Below are positions 1-10,134 of a DNA stretch of 27,584 bases, in pieces. The stretch spans positions 1 through 27,584 of the forward strand of contig JAKSYS010000751.1 of assembly GCA_022925895.1 (NCBI GenBank). The letters are read 5' to 3'. The translations under genes and the position numbers were made by a program. Within the stretch, counting starts at the first letter, position 1. Every line of letters starts with the position of its first letter. The DNA is from Fragilaria crotonensis. Taxonomy: Eukaryota > Bacillariophyta > Fragilariophyceae > Fragilariales > Fragilariaceae. The notes beneath the pieces are model-generated. The model was not told where the DNA came from, made no database searches, and was given only the letters and a program-made list of their open reading frames with translations.

Positions 1-875
1 TTTGGTCCGACGTTCGCTGATCGAGGAGCACTATCGTGTGGATGAGACCCGTACTGTGATTCTTCCTGGAGTGCCAAAACAAGATGAAGATTGGCCAAGA
101 GATGCGCATGATTTTTTCAATCTCGTGGTTTTGGTACGTGTCACAAGAGGGTCCTTGCCATGACGTTGAATTAGAATGGGCCAAACTTACAATAATTGAA
201 CTCACTCCAAAACGTCAATGACAGATCCCTGTTGTCGTCCTCAACATAATGAACTGGAATTGGGATATGCTGCTTGATATGCCTGCAGGCAAAAATCCAG
301 AAGCGGCTTGGACTGGAGAGTGGTTTAACGTTTTCTTCTACTACACCCAAGCCTATTTTATTTCGGACTTGTTGTGGTTGCTTCTTATCCCATGCTGCGT
401 GCGATCTCCCATGACCATCATTCAACATCACATTGCTACCATCTTATACATGATGATCCCCTTTTTCTATCCCGATTTGCGCTTCATGATGGGTGCCTTG
501 CTCACTGTTGAAGTCAACACCTGGTTCCTGATTGCACGACGTGTCTTCAACAAGCAAGGCTTCCCTCCATGGACCATTGACCTGCCTCCCATCATTTCCA
601 TCCGAATCAAGCTCATTTCCATCTGTTTCTACACCACCTGGATCATCATCCGATGCATCATCTATCCCAGCCTCTGGATTGAGCTTGTCTCTCGCCATAT
701 TCAACGCACTGCATTGGTAGGGACGCGATTCAATATATTCCTCATTTGTGTTGTCCTACAAACGTGCTTCGTCGGGCTCAATTTGAAGTGGACCTATGAT
801 TTGATCATGTCCAAATTGCGCTATTGGAGAAGAAAGGAAAAAAACAAAAGGGAGGATTTGGGCAAAGGTCTCTAA
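1..875 (+). CDS. TLC-domain membrane protein (TRAM/LAG1/CLN8 superfamily), 5' partial
   Basis: The gene enters the window from the left. The first visible exon is read from base 2 to 133 and ends at a GTACGT donor. A 91-nt intron (134-224, acceptor ACAG) is followed by the last exon, 225-875, in the same frame. The junction joins DAHDFFNLVVL to IPVVVLNIMNW, making one continuous hydrophobic helix, which supports the splice. About 260 residues are visible, with several hydrophobic helices, the paired histidines of a TLC domain (IIQHHIATI) and a basic tail rich in K and R. TLC proteins sit in ER or plasma membranes and act in lipid synthesis, sensing or transport. The short form resembles the TLCD/TMEM56 group more than ceramide synthase, which is inference. 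The true start lies outside the window; the ATG at 249 is internal. Confidence 0.72.
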
Positions 876-1315
876 AAAGTGGTGAATGCGTTTGATTTTG
901 CTCCTTGACTGGGTGTCCTCGTTCTTTGCGATGTGTCTCATTACGATCATGATGCGTGTTCAAGTGTTCCGACACCTGTCGGCTGGGCAGGGAGTATGGA
1001 GTGTTTGATTGTGTATGGAGAGTCCACACCACGTGCTACATAGGTCGAAATTGGACAAGCGGGACGAAGACGTACCCGTCCTAACTATATAGTTCCATGT
1101 CTACCATGCTCTCGTAGTAGTTGACACAGCTCTACCTTCAAGTACTGTGGTGGATCACGAAAAACGATTGTTTCATCTACGTTTTTCCACTATTGGCGTT
1201 TCGAGCTGCTTAAATGTTTCCGAAGAACGGCTCATTGGACGAGCATCGATCCATTCGTGGCGCAGATGTGCACAAGTTGTTCTGATTCGTCGGCATCATC
1301 ACTGCCCATTGTCCA
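876..1315. other. Intergenic region between convergent genes
   Basis: This 440-base gap holds the 3' flanks of the TLC gene and the WD40 gene. I see no RNA gene, repeat or convincing reading frame. The open frame at 1147-1428 lies mostly in the gap and runs antisense into the end of the WD40 gene. Confidence 0.6.
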
Positions 1316-2734
1316 TTAGATGCGTTCTTCATGACGAACAGCAAGTCGTGAATCGAGTGGCTCGTACGCCAACGAGTCCTTACTTCGTTTCGGTCGTAAA
1401 AATGGTGCAGGGGCCCATGCCAACTTGACATTGCCTTCATCAATTTGATCTGGAAAGCGATTTAGCGGTGTAACGAGATTGACGATACTATTTGCTTTGG
1501 ATTCCTTCGCAGAAGCGGAAGCACCAAAGGCTCCCATCTCGGCCTGTTCGGAGGAGTCATCGCCTCGCGGAACGACCAAGATTGAAGTGACCGGATGTGA
1601 CCCGCTACTCTTTGCAGCCTCACTGTCTGACGCGAATGTTGTTCGAGTCGAGAAGGACCATGGCATGATAACTCTCACGCACCCCCGCGATTCCAGGTCC
1701 CACACGCGTAGCGTTCCACCGCTGTCCCCACTGATGAGATAGACCCCGTCCTCGACAAGGATAGCAAGTGCGGTGACGCTCTTCTCATGTCCTCGTAATT
1801 CAGACTTGTAGCAGTCACTACTATCCAGCTCAAACACTTTGTCCTCAGTCGTTTCCGATACCTTGCGTCGTTTCACAGTGGCACCGAGCTGCGCAGTCTG
1901 ATGCGCAGCGTAAACGTCGAAATCAACAGTGAATATAGTACCCTGCACTGATCCAGCGTAAAGACGACCATCATGAAATGCCAGGCATTGAATTCCTGTG
2001 GATGTCTGGATCTTTGCGAGCGTTGTTTCTGAAAAAATCTCCATGAGAACCAGTTGACCATCCTCCGATGCCGACACGATGCGACTTGCTCCGATAACTT
2101 GCAATGCCGTCACGGGCAAATGGTGGGATGACCACGTTCGAACTGGAGATATGGTTCGACTTTCACCTCGTTCCACCAAATCCATTAGGGAGAACACGTG
2201 CACCATCCCGTCAGCACCGCCTGTCACAAGGTAGGATTCGCAATCGCTCCACACCATTGTCGTGACCGGTCGGTAGTGCGCCTTGACGGTCCGTAGAAAA
2301 CTTCCACTTAAAGCCGACCACACAAATAAGTTTCCTGAATGCGAGCCGCCGACGATGTAGTAACCACAGGGAGATACCAATAGTCCAGCCGACAGCTGGG
2401 CCTCGGGCAGTCGGCACTTCCAGTTTAGAATCGGAGGGGAGGACACGTTTCTAAGTGTCAATAGCATGCCGTACGTGTCGTCCTTTCTTGACACTGTTCC
2501 TCCATAAGCCATCACGAGAGAATTATTGCGGGATCCAAATTGTGGAGGAAATAGAGAGATGGACGACATGCCGAGGAGGGATTTACTTGAGTTGTCACCA
2601 GACGCTCGCAGTGATGAAAGGATCGAGCCAGTTTGAGGGCAAACTAACGTGACGGCGCCTCCACCACCTCCGGGCGTCAACGAAGCTGTTGGTTTCGAGG
2701 TTGTGATGCATAATGCCTGCCTTCTGGGTGCCAT
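1316..2734 (-). CDS. IPI3: WD40-repeat protein, IPI3/WDR18-like (Rix1 complex, pre-60S ribosome maturation)
   Basis: The product has 472 residues from the ATG at 2734. A longer frame opens 15 codons upstream, but only with TTG, so I start at MAPRRQ. Several WD40 blades are visible: GLLVSPCGYYIVGGSHSGNL to FVWS near residues 118-140, then YLVTGGADGMVHVFSL (168-183), RIVSASEDGQLVLMEI (218-233), LYAGSVQGTIFTVDF (258-272), and a canonical RGHEKSV...LISGDSGGTLRVWDL blade (314-348). The order and the HYRPVTTMVW segment match WDR18/Ipi3, which works with Rix1/Ipi1 (TEX10/PELP1 in animals) in nucleolar processing of the large ribosomal subunit and has a replication-licensing role in yeast. The family call rests on the blade pattern, so another WD40 family remains possible. 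No intron is needed. Confidence 0.7.
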   Translation of the reverse strand: MAPRRQALCITTSKPTASLTPGGGGGAVTLVCPQTGSILSSLRASGDNSSKSLLGMSSISLFPPQFGSRNNSLVMAYGGTVSRKDDTYGMLLTLRNVSSPPILNWKCRLPEAQLSAGLLVSPCGYYIVGGSHSGNLFVWSALSGSFLRTVKAHYRPVTTMVWSDCESYLVTGGADGMVHVFSLMDLVERGESRTISPVRTWSSHHLPVTALQVIGASRIVSASEDGQLVLMEIFSETTLAKIQTSTGIQCLAFHDGRLYAGSVQGTIFTVDFDVYAAHQTAQLGATVKRRKVSETTEDKVFELDSSDCYKSELRGHEKSVTALAILVEDGVYLISGDSGGTLRVWDLESRGCVRVIMPWSFSTRTTFASDSEAAKSSGSHPVTSILVVPRGDDSSEQAEMGAFGASASAKESKANSIVNLVTPLNRFPDQIDEGNVKLAWAPAPFLRPKRSKDSLAYEPLDSRLAVRHEERI

Positions 2735-4349
2735 CGTCGACAACGAATTCACTTTTCTTTGTATTTGCCGAAGTCGCAAACCAGATTACGGAATGTAAGT
2801 TGCATAGAGAAAGATGGATGGTGCCAAGCGATCGATTATGAGATGATTTACACATCATTCATACACGTATATATCTTAATGTCGAACGCTACTATAATTG
2901 ATGGACAGTACTCGAGTACAATGACATAAGGGTTTTCTGTTTTTTTCATTTCCGACTAGAATGGCACCCTGATGCCTAGAAAGGAATGGCACAACAGCGA
3001 ATTGCATGTAATGATACAGTCATTGGAACATTTCCCATAGTGTCAAAGGAAGCGAAAAGACGAGCTCCAAGAATTGTAGCCAGCAATGAATGGCTGAGAA
3101 ATAACCGTTTGTTCGGTTTGGTGAGGTTGGATGAATAATCATAACTTTCCGATGGCAAATGCGAAGGACATTCTTCAAAACCATGCAATTGTTGACAATA
3201 CTAACAATTATTCAACCAGTGGTCAGCATACAGCACATTATGCCCATCAGTTAGAACAATGCCAGTTCAAAAATCATATCAGCCAATATGCAACATCAAA
3301 ATTTGCATGTCGGATGATGCTTGCATAGCAGCAATGAGCACACCAATGCCAGCACCTCTTCAAGTTGCTTCCAACTTTTCAATGGTACTTTGACTAGCTT
3401 AATGGACAGTCCACAATGCATAGCCTTGCATGAGCACAAAGAATGTGGAGTGATCATTGAAGGCGGCAACAGTTGGTCCTTGATGTGTTTCAATACTTGT
3501 AGTAGCGCTGAGATATTAGAAGGTAGTAGAACATGCTATTGAAGTGCTCATTCAGTGCAGGTGCTTGAGATTTCAGGAAGGTCAGGCAAATCAAGTGTAA
3601 TGGTGCTTGAAGCAAAAATGCATGCTGCCAGACGGAGGAGGAAATGTTTCAGTCTAGAAAAGGACTGGCACAACACTGAATATGCTGGTGTGAGTGTCAT
3701 TTTGCTGACATCTGCAATGAATTTAATACCCTGATGTGTGCTTGCCGGGCCAGACTCTTCAGAGTTGCAATTTGAAATCATCCTACTCGACCAAAGCGTA
3801 CTCCGAGTAGGACGGTGCGGACACAGAGAAGGGACACATGCTTTGCGTCCACCTTTTCCAACAAACAGTACTAGTACTGTAGGCTGTAGGGTATGTACCT
3901 CGTACTCGTACTGTATGATATGCCATACTGGAGTACACTCTACCGGTAGTAGCAAGGTACTCAGAGCTCAGAGTACTAGCTAGGTCATACTACATGAAAA
4001 TCCTGTAAAATATATCCGGTAAATGACGGTTCGTGATGTAGTAAACGTAGCTAAACAGCTCAACTTCATCAGATTGCATTCAATGAAAATTGAATCTTGT
4101 TCGAAATTTTTGAAATCCCTCAAACCCTCAATTTCAGTGACTCAACGGAGAAATGTTTCTTATGTATGTTTGAGTCTACGTATCAAGTACAGAACCCATG
4201 TCGCGATATAAATTATATGCACTCTTGTAGGAAGCAATAAAGCAAAAGAAATTGGGCAAAGCTTAAAAAATGCACTCCCATCGAAATTCACCCTCGACTC
4301 TCGTTCCAACAACGCGGAAGCATTCACAGCCGCCATTCCCGTGAATACT
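2735..4349. other. 1.6 kb intergenic region between divergent genes
   Basis: This stretch carries the 5' flanks of the WD40 gene and of the unknown gene at 4350. Its reading frames are short and resemble nothing I know. It contains an imperfect direct repeat (2976-3002 and 3654-3681), suggesting old repeat or mobile-element debris. A cluster of GTAC-type motifs lies at about 3850-3985 and includes the palindrome CTACCGGTAG at 3940-3949. Confidence 0.5.
2976..3681. repeat. Imperfect direct repeat, two copies about 680 bases apart
   Basis: Copy A (2976-3002) and copy B (3654-3681) both begin CTAGAAA, share the block TGGCACAACA and continue CGAAT or CTGAAT, with a few mismatches and one gap. 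Weaker similarity continues for about 30 bases more. This could be the remains of a duplicated element; no coding domain lies between the copies. Confidence 0.4.
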
Positions 4350-6032
4350 ATGGAGGCTATAGGGACCTCTGGTTCATCCGATGCTCTGACCATCGCGCTA
4401 CGAGAGGAACGGCAGAAAGGAAAGGCACAGAGGGGTCATCACGCTGTTGAACCCGGTGCTGCACGTCACCGACATTCCGGGAAGAAGAAGAGTCGTAGTA
4501 AAGTTATGAAGGACGGCGTTGAAAAGGCGCGCCGAAACAAATCAGCCATGCTTGATGCGAATCAAGATCGTCACGGCGCTTCGTTTGCGATGCAGTCGAC
4601 GCCAACGAAACGAACGAACACACGCAAGGAGGAGATTTCGCCGGGAGGGACCATGACCACTGGATCTGAAATGTCTGAAGAGGACAAGCCCGAAGATTCA
4701 AGTAAAGGGAAGGTTGCGCGCAATCGCTCGCCAAGAGCCACTCAAGGAGTTGGGTTCATGAAGACTTTTTTCCGAAAAACAAAGCCGTCTCGTGTTCCAA
4801 GCACTGTTGAGACTACCTCGCCAGCTGCACCGTCTGCAACCCTTCGAGACCCAGATGTCCAGTCGATTGATACTCCTACCGTCCGGCATCGCAACACGAA
4901 AAAGCCGAAGAGCCTTCCTGGAGATTCTGATGATCCTGCCATTCTTATTAAGCGGGCTAGACGGTACAAGAAAAAAGCCAAGCGGCTTCTTGAACAAGCC
5001 ACGGCTATGGGTGGCGAGAAAGGGCACGCCAAGAAGGACGCGCGTGTTGTTGAAGCGTTGGCTCGAAAGTCGTATCGCTATGCTGCAGAATCCCGACGTT
5101 TATCTGAATTGATCCGCCTGAAGTTAAATTCAGAGGCATCTGAAATAGAAAGTCACGACTCTGAGAGTGACGCGTCAATTGTGCTGAATCCAGAGCGTAG
5201 ACAACCTAGCTCCAAGAAGAAGACTTCCGAAAACGAGGCGTACAGCCCTCCCGTGTGGGATGAAGACGATACTATTCAAACCATACATACCTCGTTCAGC
5301 GAGAAGGTTGAGCGGGATGAGCATAGAAGAAAATGGAAGGAATTTGAGCTCTTTGGTGCCACGGATTTGTTTGGTCCAATGGCTTGCGGCAGAGGTGTTG
5401 AATTAGGCCAACAGTATGCTCACGAAGCCAAGATTATTGTTCATTCCCTACGAGATGTGAGAAGCATGTCCGGTGATAACATGTCAGTCATGTCGCCTGA
5501 TACAGTCAAGTCCGACGAAACGACTGCAAGTGAAGCTGCGTTGCGACGGGAACACAACCAAAAGATGAAAGAATTGGAGTTATTCTCAGCGTCAAACATG
5601 ATGGAAAGCTGGAATGTGTGGGTGCAATCCTTTTGGACCCGCAAGGCGACAACGCCGGCAACTCAATTTGATGATGATGATGATGCCAATAGATCGCTTG
5701 ACGGCGACTCGCGTCAAGGCGAGGCGCGTCGCATGGGTGGCCTTTGTGGTCCCACCATGTTGGAAGACGATGTCCTCAATGACGACGACATGATCATAGA
5801 AAGGCGTCGTTACACTCATTTCATGGAAGATGAAGATTCATTCTCTGATGCGGATGGACATACCTCATCTAGCGACGAGGATGATAGTGGTTCTGGTAGT
5901 GGCGAAAGCGAGGTTGACAGTGACGATGAGAGTAAGGATGGCAAACGTGGTAGTGAGAGTAGCGATGAAAGCGACGACGAAAGCAAGCGAAGTCGCCGCG
6001 GAGTCTTCGGCCTTATATTTGACAAGTATTGA
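4350..6032 (+). CDS. Hypothetical charged, low-complexity protein
   Basis: The product has 560 residues from the ATG at 4350; the frame extends three codons upstream but only with GTG. I do not recognise a family. The first 300 residues are rich in K, R, S, T and P and look disordered. A basic helix around residues 200-260 (RARRYKKKAKRLLEQA, then ALARKSYRYAAESRRL) could be a short coiled coil. Two related segments occur about 75 residues apart: DEHRRKWKEFELFGA and REHNQKMKELELFSA. The last 100 residues are strongly acidic and serine-rich (SSSDEDDSGSGSGESE), followed by a basic RRGVFGLIFDKY end. The pattern would suit a nuclear or scaffold protein regulated by casein-kinase-type phosphorylation, but that is inference. 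It converges on gamma-tubulin, with 102 bases between the stop codons. Confidence 0.72.
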   Translation: MEAIGTSGSSDALTIALREERQKGKAQRGHHAVEPGAARHRHSGKKKSRSKVMKDGVEKARRNKSAMLDANQDRHGASFAMQSTPTKRTNTRKEEISPGGTMTTGSEMSEEDKPEDSSKGKVARNRSPRATQGVGFMKTFFRKTKPSRVPSTVETTSPAAPSATLRDPDVQSIDTPTVRHRNTKKPKSLPGDSDDPAILIKRARRYKKKAKRLLEQATAMGGEKGHAKKDARVVEALARKSYRYAAESRRLSELIRLKLNSEASEIESHDSESDASIVLNPERRQPSSKKKTSENEAYSPPVWDEDDTIQTIHTSFSEKVERDEHRRKWKEFELFGATDLFGPMACGRGVELGQQYAHEAKIIVHSLRDVRSMSGDNMSVMSPDTVKSDETTASEAALRREHNQKMKELELFSASNMMESWNVWVQSFWTRKATTPATQFDDDDDANRSLDGDSRQGEARRMGGLCGPTMLEDDVLNDDDMIIERRRYTHFMEDEDSFSDADGHTSSSDEDDSGSGSGESEVDSDDESKDGKRGSESSDESDDESKRSRRGVFGLIFDKY

Positions 6033-6134
6033 ACGAATGACCTGTTGCATGCGAGGCGTTTATTACATTTTATCGTTTGTCTGGATGGCAAACCTGTACC
6101 AGCAGCAGACTATAGCAACATGTCATGCTCCGTG

Positions 6135-7486
6135 CTACTTGATTCCAAAGTTTGCATAGTCTGCTCGTTCACATGCCTGGTATTCGTGCACAAGTTGCTG
6201 CACTGTCTCGCGCGAATCATCAAACTCGTCCAAACTGTCCGCAAACATTGGTTCGCGCTTATACACATCTACAAACGCGTTTCGTTTGCGAATTACATCG
6301 TATTGGTGGAGTAGCCGATCAAAGAGCTCTGCCATTGAAGTATGGTTTGCCAGCAGGAAGCCGCTCACTTTGTGTGAAGTCTCAAGATAGGGCGATTTAC
6401 GCGCCAAGGCAACTTGAATCGATGCTGGTCCCCAAGGAATGAACTTGATAAGCTGTCGCTCTCGTATTCTTTGCAAAGCTTTGTGTATTTGCGTCGGATC
6501 TACATCATTTCCCTGAATAATGTTGAGCATGGAAATGTAACAACCAGATCTAGTGTCTGCTGAAACCATAATGTTTTTGGGTTGCGAGAGACGTCTCATG
6601 ACATCTAAAACAGTGGTCTTGCGAATCGTTGGTGGAGCTGCATCCGCGACAGTGAGTGGTGTGTAGCCTGACATGAGGAAGTGACACCGAGGGGTAGGAA
6701 TCAAGGACGCCAAGAGACCTATCAAATCGTTGTTCATGTAACCAGGGTAGCGAAGCGTCGTTGTTGACGCTGCCATGATAGTGGCAACGAGGCTGTTGAT
6801 GTGATCTACTGAGGGGTTCTGGATTCTCAAGCGTTCCTCCGCAATGCGATTCAACGCCGTGTTGTCCAGAACAACTACTGCATCTGCATGAAGAGTCAAC
6901 CGTTTCAGCGTCAGAACCGAATTGTACGGTTGCACGACAACATCAGACTGGCTTTGGTCCCAGTTTGGAAAGACAGAATAGGTCGTCACCAATTTTTTAG
7001 GAAAATGATCTTGTAGTTTTTCCAAAAGATAGGAGCCCATCCCACTTCCTGTCCCCCCAGCAATCGAGTGAGTTAGCACGAAACCTTCCAACGAGTCACT
7101 GTTGTCAGCCTCCCGATCAATCATGTCCACAACTTGTTCCGAATGTTCTTCCCCCTGTCTAAATCCACTTGCCCAATTGTTACCAGCACCCCCTCCGTCC
7201 TTGGCAATGAACAAATTTTCTGGATTGAAAAGATTCCGGTAGGCCCCTTGGTGCGCGAGTTTGTTGACGACGCGCGGTTCCAGATCAATGAGTAGGGCAC
7301 GAGGCACGTAGCGATCGTCGTCACTTTGATAGAAAAAGACATCTTTTCGATCATCCGAAATTATAGATGGATCCAACAGCGTGCCATCGGGGGTAATCCC
7401 ATGCTCAAGACAAAGCTGTTTCCAAATTCACCGCCAATCTGGTTGCCGCATTGGCCAACTTGCAATGTGATGATTTCTCGTGGCAT
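6135..7486 (-). CDS. TUBG: Gamma-tubulin, with a one-base frameshift near codon 22
   Basis: Gamma-tubulin nucleates microtubules at spindle poles and microtubule centres. The protein starts [18 protein letters not shown] at 7486. After the codons for GGEF the frame is lost, and the expected [19 protein letters not shown] continues one base out of frame. The rest is open to the stop at 6135. With one base restored the protein would be 450 residues, the usual family length. Landmarks are [20 protein letters not shown], the nucleotide-binding loop [29 protein letters not shown] and [19 protein letters not shown], which are gamma rather than alpha or beta. The break is at a run of three A (7424-7426 on the plus strand) where four are expected. 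A splice reading would need a 16-base intron and would delete conserved residues, so I reject it. Confidence 0.93.
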
Positions 7487-8011
7487 TACTCTACCCAGAA
7501 AACCAATCTGGAAGGAAAGATATTCAAGAACAGTTCCTGAAGTCAAATATGGTACAGTAACAGACACAGCGACAGGAGACCCTCGCACGAGAAAGGAGAT
7601 CAATAGTCTCGATTCTTGTTCAAAGCGTGACAATGCGGTGTCGGCATCCTTGGGTGCGCCAAATTCTTATTTCCCGCGCTCACAACTTTGTTACGAGTTA
7701 TGACGCTCTACTACTAATTGTACTCTCTACAGTAGAGCAGTGGTCAGTAATTCGCCCCTTGTACTGTAGCATGTACTCCAGTACAAGAGTACAAGTACCC
7801 TATCACCCAGTACCCAGTACTGATATTGTTCCAGATTAACGTACTGGTATTACTATTCCAGTACTCTGCGCAGTAATCTGGCGCCCAGAGTCCCAAGTCC
7901 CAACTCGAAGTGATTTCCTTATACCGGCATGGTTCTTCTCCTCTCTATCCATACGGCAGTACTCTACAGAGATCAAATTGGAAAGCACATCTATCGCCTT
8001 CGCTAATGAAG
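7487..8011. other. Intergenic region upstream of gamma-tubulin
   Basis: This 525-base gap holds the 5' flank of gamma-tubulin and the 3' flank of NTAQ1. From about 7720 to 7880 it is dense in GTAC and TACTGTA-like motifs of the kind that recurs in other gene-free parts of the window. I see no gene. Confidence 0.5.
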
Positions 8012-8728
8012 TCAGGAACAGTCAGCTGACGTCCCAAATCGTCGCTCGTTCCCGCCTTGCGTCGCATCCTTGCAGACACTCCGAACTAGATCCAGAAATT
8101 GGTCTCGATTCAACACGGTGCCATACGGAGTATCGAGCGAGTGCTCGTCGATCGGATCGGATTTTTTCCAAATCATGTTGCGATACTGATCAAGATTTGA
8201 AGATCCCGCGCGAAGAATGCACTCATAGGTGGGGGGCGGCGCAATCCAAGTTCCGTCCTCATTCCGCATGTGGCTGCGATCGCTGGAAAAGTGTTTAAGG
8301 TAAGCCTCGGCCCTAACCACTCGAAATAAGGGTGCATAGTTAGAAGGAACGTCTTTGGGGAATGTACAGTGCACATACATGTCAAGTGGACAGGGATATG
8401 GCAGTCGGCTGTCTATATCGAGGATTTGTGGTCCATCATCGGAACCATGCGACTGTACCACAATCACATGATAGTCCCATAAGCACGCCGATGTTGGCGT
8501 CTTCGACGCTAGCTGGTGAAACATAGGAACACATTTCGACTCGTTGGACACGAAGACAACAAAGTATGAGGGACCCGTGACGGCAGCGGCTTTGGATCCA
8601 AGCTGGGTCAGTTTGCGGGTCACCAGTCGATACGCATTTTCTTCGCAGTAACAGGGAACTCGAAGCCCTTGGTCAGAAGGTGCATCCAATGCACTTTGTG
8701 CGACTTCACTGAGAGAGAGGTGATCCAT
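8012..8728 (-). CDS. NTAQ1: Protein N-terminal glutamine amidohydrolase (WDYHV/NTAQ1 family)
   Basis: The enzyme deamidates N-terminal glutamine to glutamate, a step of the Arg/N-degron pathway that marks proteins for degradation in the cytosol and nucleus. The product has 238 residues from the ATG at 8728; the longer frame to 8767 begins with GTG. The family signature is complete: CYCEEN near the start with the catalytic cysteine at 28, WDYHV with the catalytic histidine at 87, and ILDIDS with the catalytic aspartate at 104. The conserved block YLKHFSSDRSHM, then W.APPPTYECI, follows. Length is a little above the human enzyme (205 residues). A single exon is enough. Its 5' side faces a long repeat-rich gap. 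Confidence 0.92.
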   Translation of the reverse strand: MDHLSLSEVAQSALDAPSDQGLRVPCYCEENAYRLVTRKLTQLGSKAAAVTGPSYFVVFVSNESKCVPMFHQLASKTPTSACLWDYHVIVVQSHGSDDGPQILDIDSRLPYPCPLDMYVHCTFPKDVPSNYAPLFRVVRAEAYLKHFSSDRSHMRNEDGTWIAPPPTYECILRAGSSNLDQYRNMIWKKSDPIDEHSLDTPYGTVLNRDQFLDLVRSVCKDATQGGNERRFGTSADCS

Positions 8729-9300
8729 TGTTGAGGATAGATCACGCTTTTGCTGCCGATCAGTCACTCATTGCCACGAGTTGCACCATTTGACCATTTA
8801 GCTTGGAGTGAAATTTGGCGCAGTTGCGGCATGGGTGAAACTTGCAATGGAGTGGTAATGGGGTACTGTACTCCTACACGTGCGACTACTTGGAGTATCC
8901 CTCTATGCATACAGAGTCCATCAAATACTGTACCGTTTGAAGATTGAAGTTGAGTCAGGATGACACGTGTTGGAAATGCATAGACATAAGCCTACGAGCT
9001 CCGAGAATGCTCTATGAAACTATAGTACTAGTAGAGTACCGTAGGGTTACTGGAGTAAAATGGTGTGACTCGTTGATATATATATATTATACTCCGAATA
9101 CAAATTAAATTATAGAGCTGTCCTTTCGACCTACAAATCTCTTCCTATTCTCTCTATGAATAGAAACGCCGTACTCGAAGTATGAATACGCCGTACGTGT
9201 AATACGTAGAAACAGTACTCCAGTAAAGTACTTCAGTCATGGCCAGAGCTCGATTGTTGTGCGGCCCCCGTATACATATCCTACTATATTATAAATTAAT

Positions 9301-9334
9301 TGTGTGCGTGTGTGCGTGTGTGCGTGCGTGCGTC
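9301..9334. repeat. GT/GCGT microsatellite
   Basis: About 34 bases alternate GTGT and GCGT units, ending in three GCGT-type units before TCTGTTAC. It is a simple repeat that could form Z-DNA and is likely to vary in length between strains. Confidence 0.85.
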
Positions 9335-9592
9335 TGTTACGGAGTATGACCACTCTGGGGTACTGGATCAAATGTTGCACTGTTACGTGGATTACATGTA
9401 CTACAGGTCTACAGTACATAAACGGACGGTAATTTATGTTGAAACGACAGTGTGTTACGTTACTGAACTACAATACTGTACGAATTCAAAGTTACTGGAT
9501 GGAATACTCATTGAATTTGCTGTGAACAGGTTGCTTGACAAATGCTACTGTAAAATATACCGTGCGATGAACTGCAATACTGGGGCATGATA

Positions 9593-9619
9593 AGTACCAG
9601 GTACCTGGTACCTGGTACT
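9593..9619. repeat. 27-base near-perfect palindrome built of GGTACC units
   Basis: Two 13-base arms (AGTACCAGGTACC and its exact complement) flank one central T at 9606. The four GTAC cores inside it are spaced exactly 7 bases apart (9594, 9601, 9608, 9615). It is the clearest member of the GTAC-rich repeats in this window. Confidence 0.85.
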
Positions 9620-10134
9620 GTACTTCATGAAGTTTCCTACGTGGGTACCATGGTACTGCATACTGTAGGGGAAAAAGTAGTGATACGGAGTACGACCAGG
9701 TTGGGGGTACTGTACGTCCAGTTTCCTGTAGTAGACACTCCGATCAAATGTGAGGCACCCACTTAGTAGTATATTAAAATCCTTGCAATCACATTAAAAT
9801 ATTATGGAGCACTGTAGCTACTATAGATGTTATGTACGGGTGTACAGTGTACAGTACTGGAATACTCCGAACGTGCTTCTACACTGTAGTAGATTTACAG
9901 TACCTGGTACGCAACGAAGAATAGGATTGCGATCGATTTTGTCGCCGAAGGTTCTTTTCATCTCGAGCTCTCTGGAGTTGTTGTTCTTGATTCTGAGACA
10001 CTATACTCCGTACGACGTACTTGTACCGGTACAGAGAAAACAGTCAAGGGAAAACACATTAAATCGAACACAACGAACAAAAACGGGGGTCGAGTTGCTC
10101 CGAGGGCTGCCATTGTCGTTCCTTGGCAAGAACC

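Larger units (their letters stand above)
8729..10134. other. 1.4 kb repeat-rich intergenic region between divergent genes
   Basis: This gap lies between the 5' ends of NTAQ1 and the ATG11-like gene. It is AT-rich and packed with GTAC, AGTACT and TACTGTA-type motifs, especially 8860-9060, 9170-9240 and 9590-9920. It also holds a TATATATATATAT run near 9075-9087, a GT/GCGT microsatellite (9301-9334) and a 27-base palindrome (9593-9619). The reading frames are short and biased by these repeats; I see no gene. Confidence 0.55.

Noticed and set aside
7361-7633. A separate 90-codon protein containing [18 protein letters not shown]
   Set aside because: It is the true N-terminus of gamma-tubulin cut off by the one-base frameshift, preceded by non-coding sequence read from an upstream TTG or GTG.
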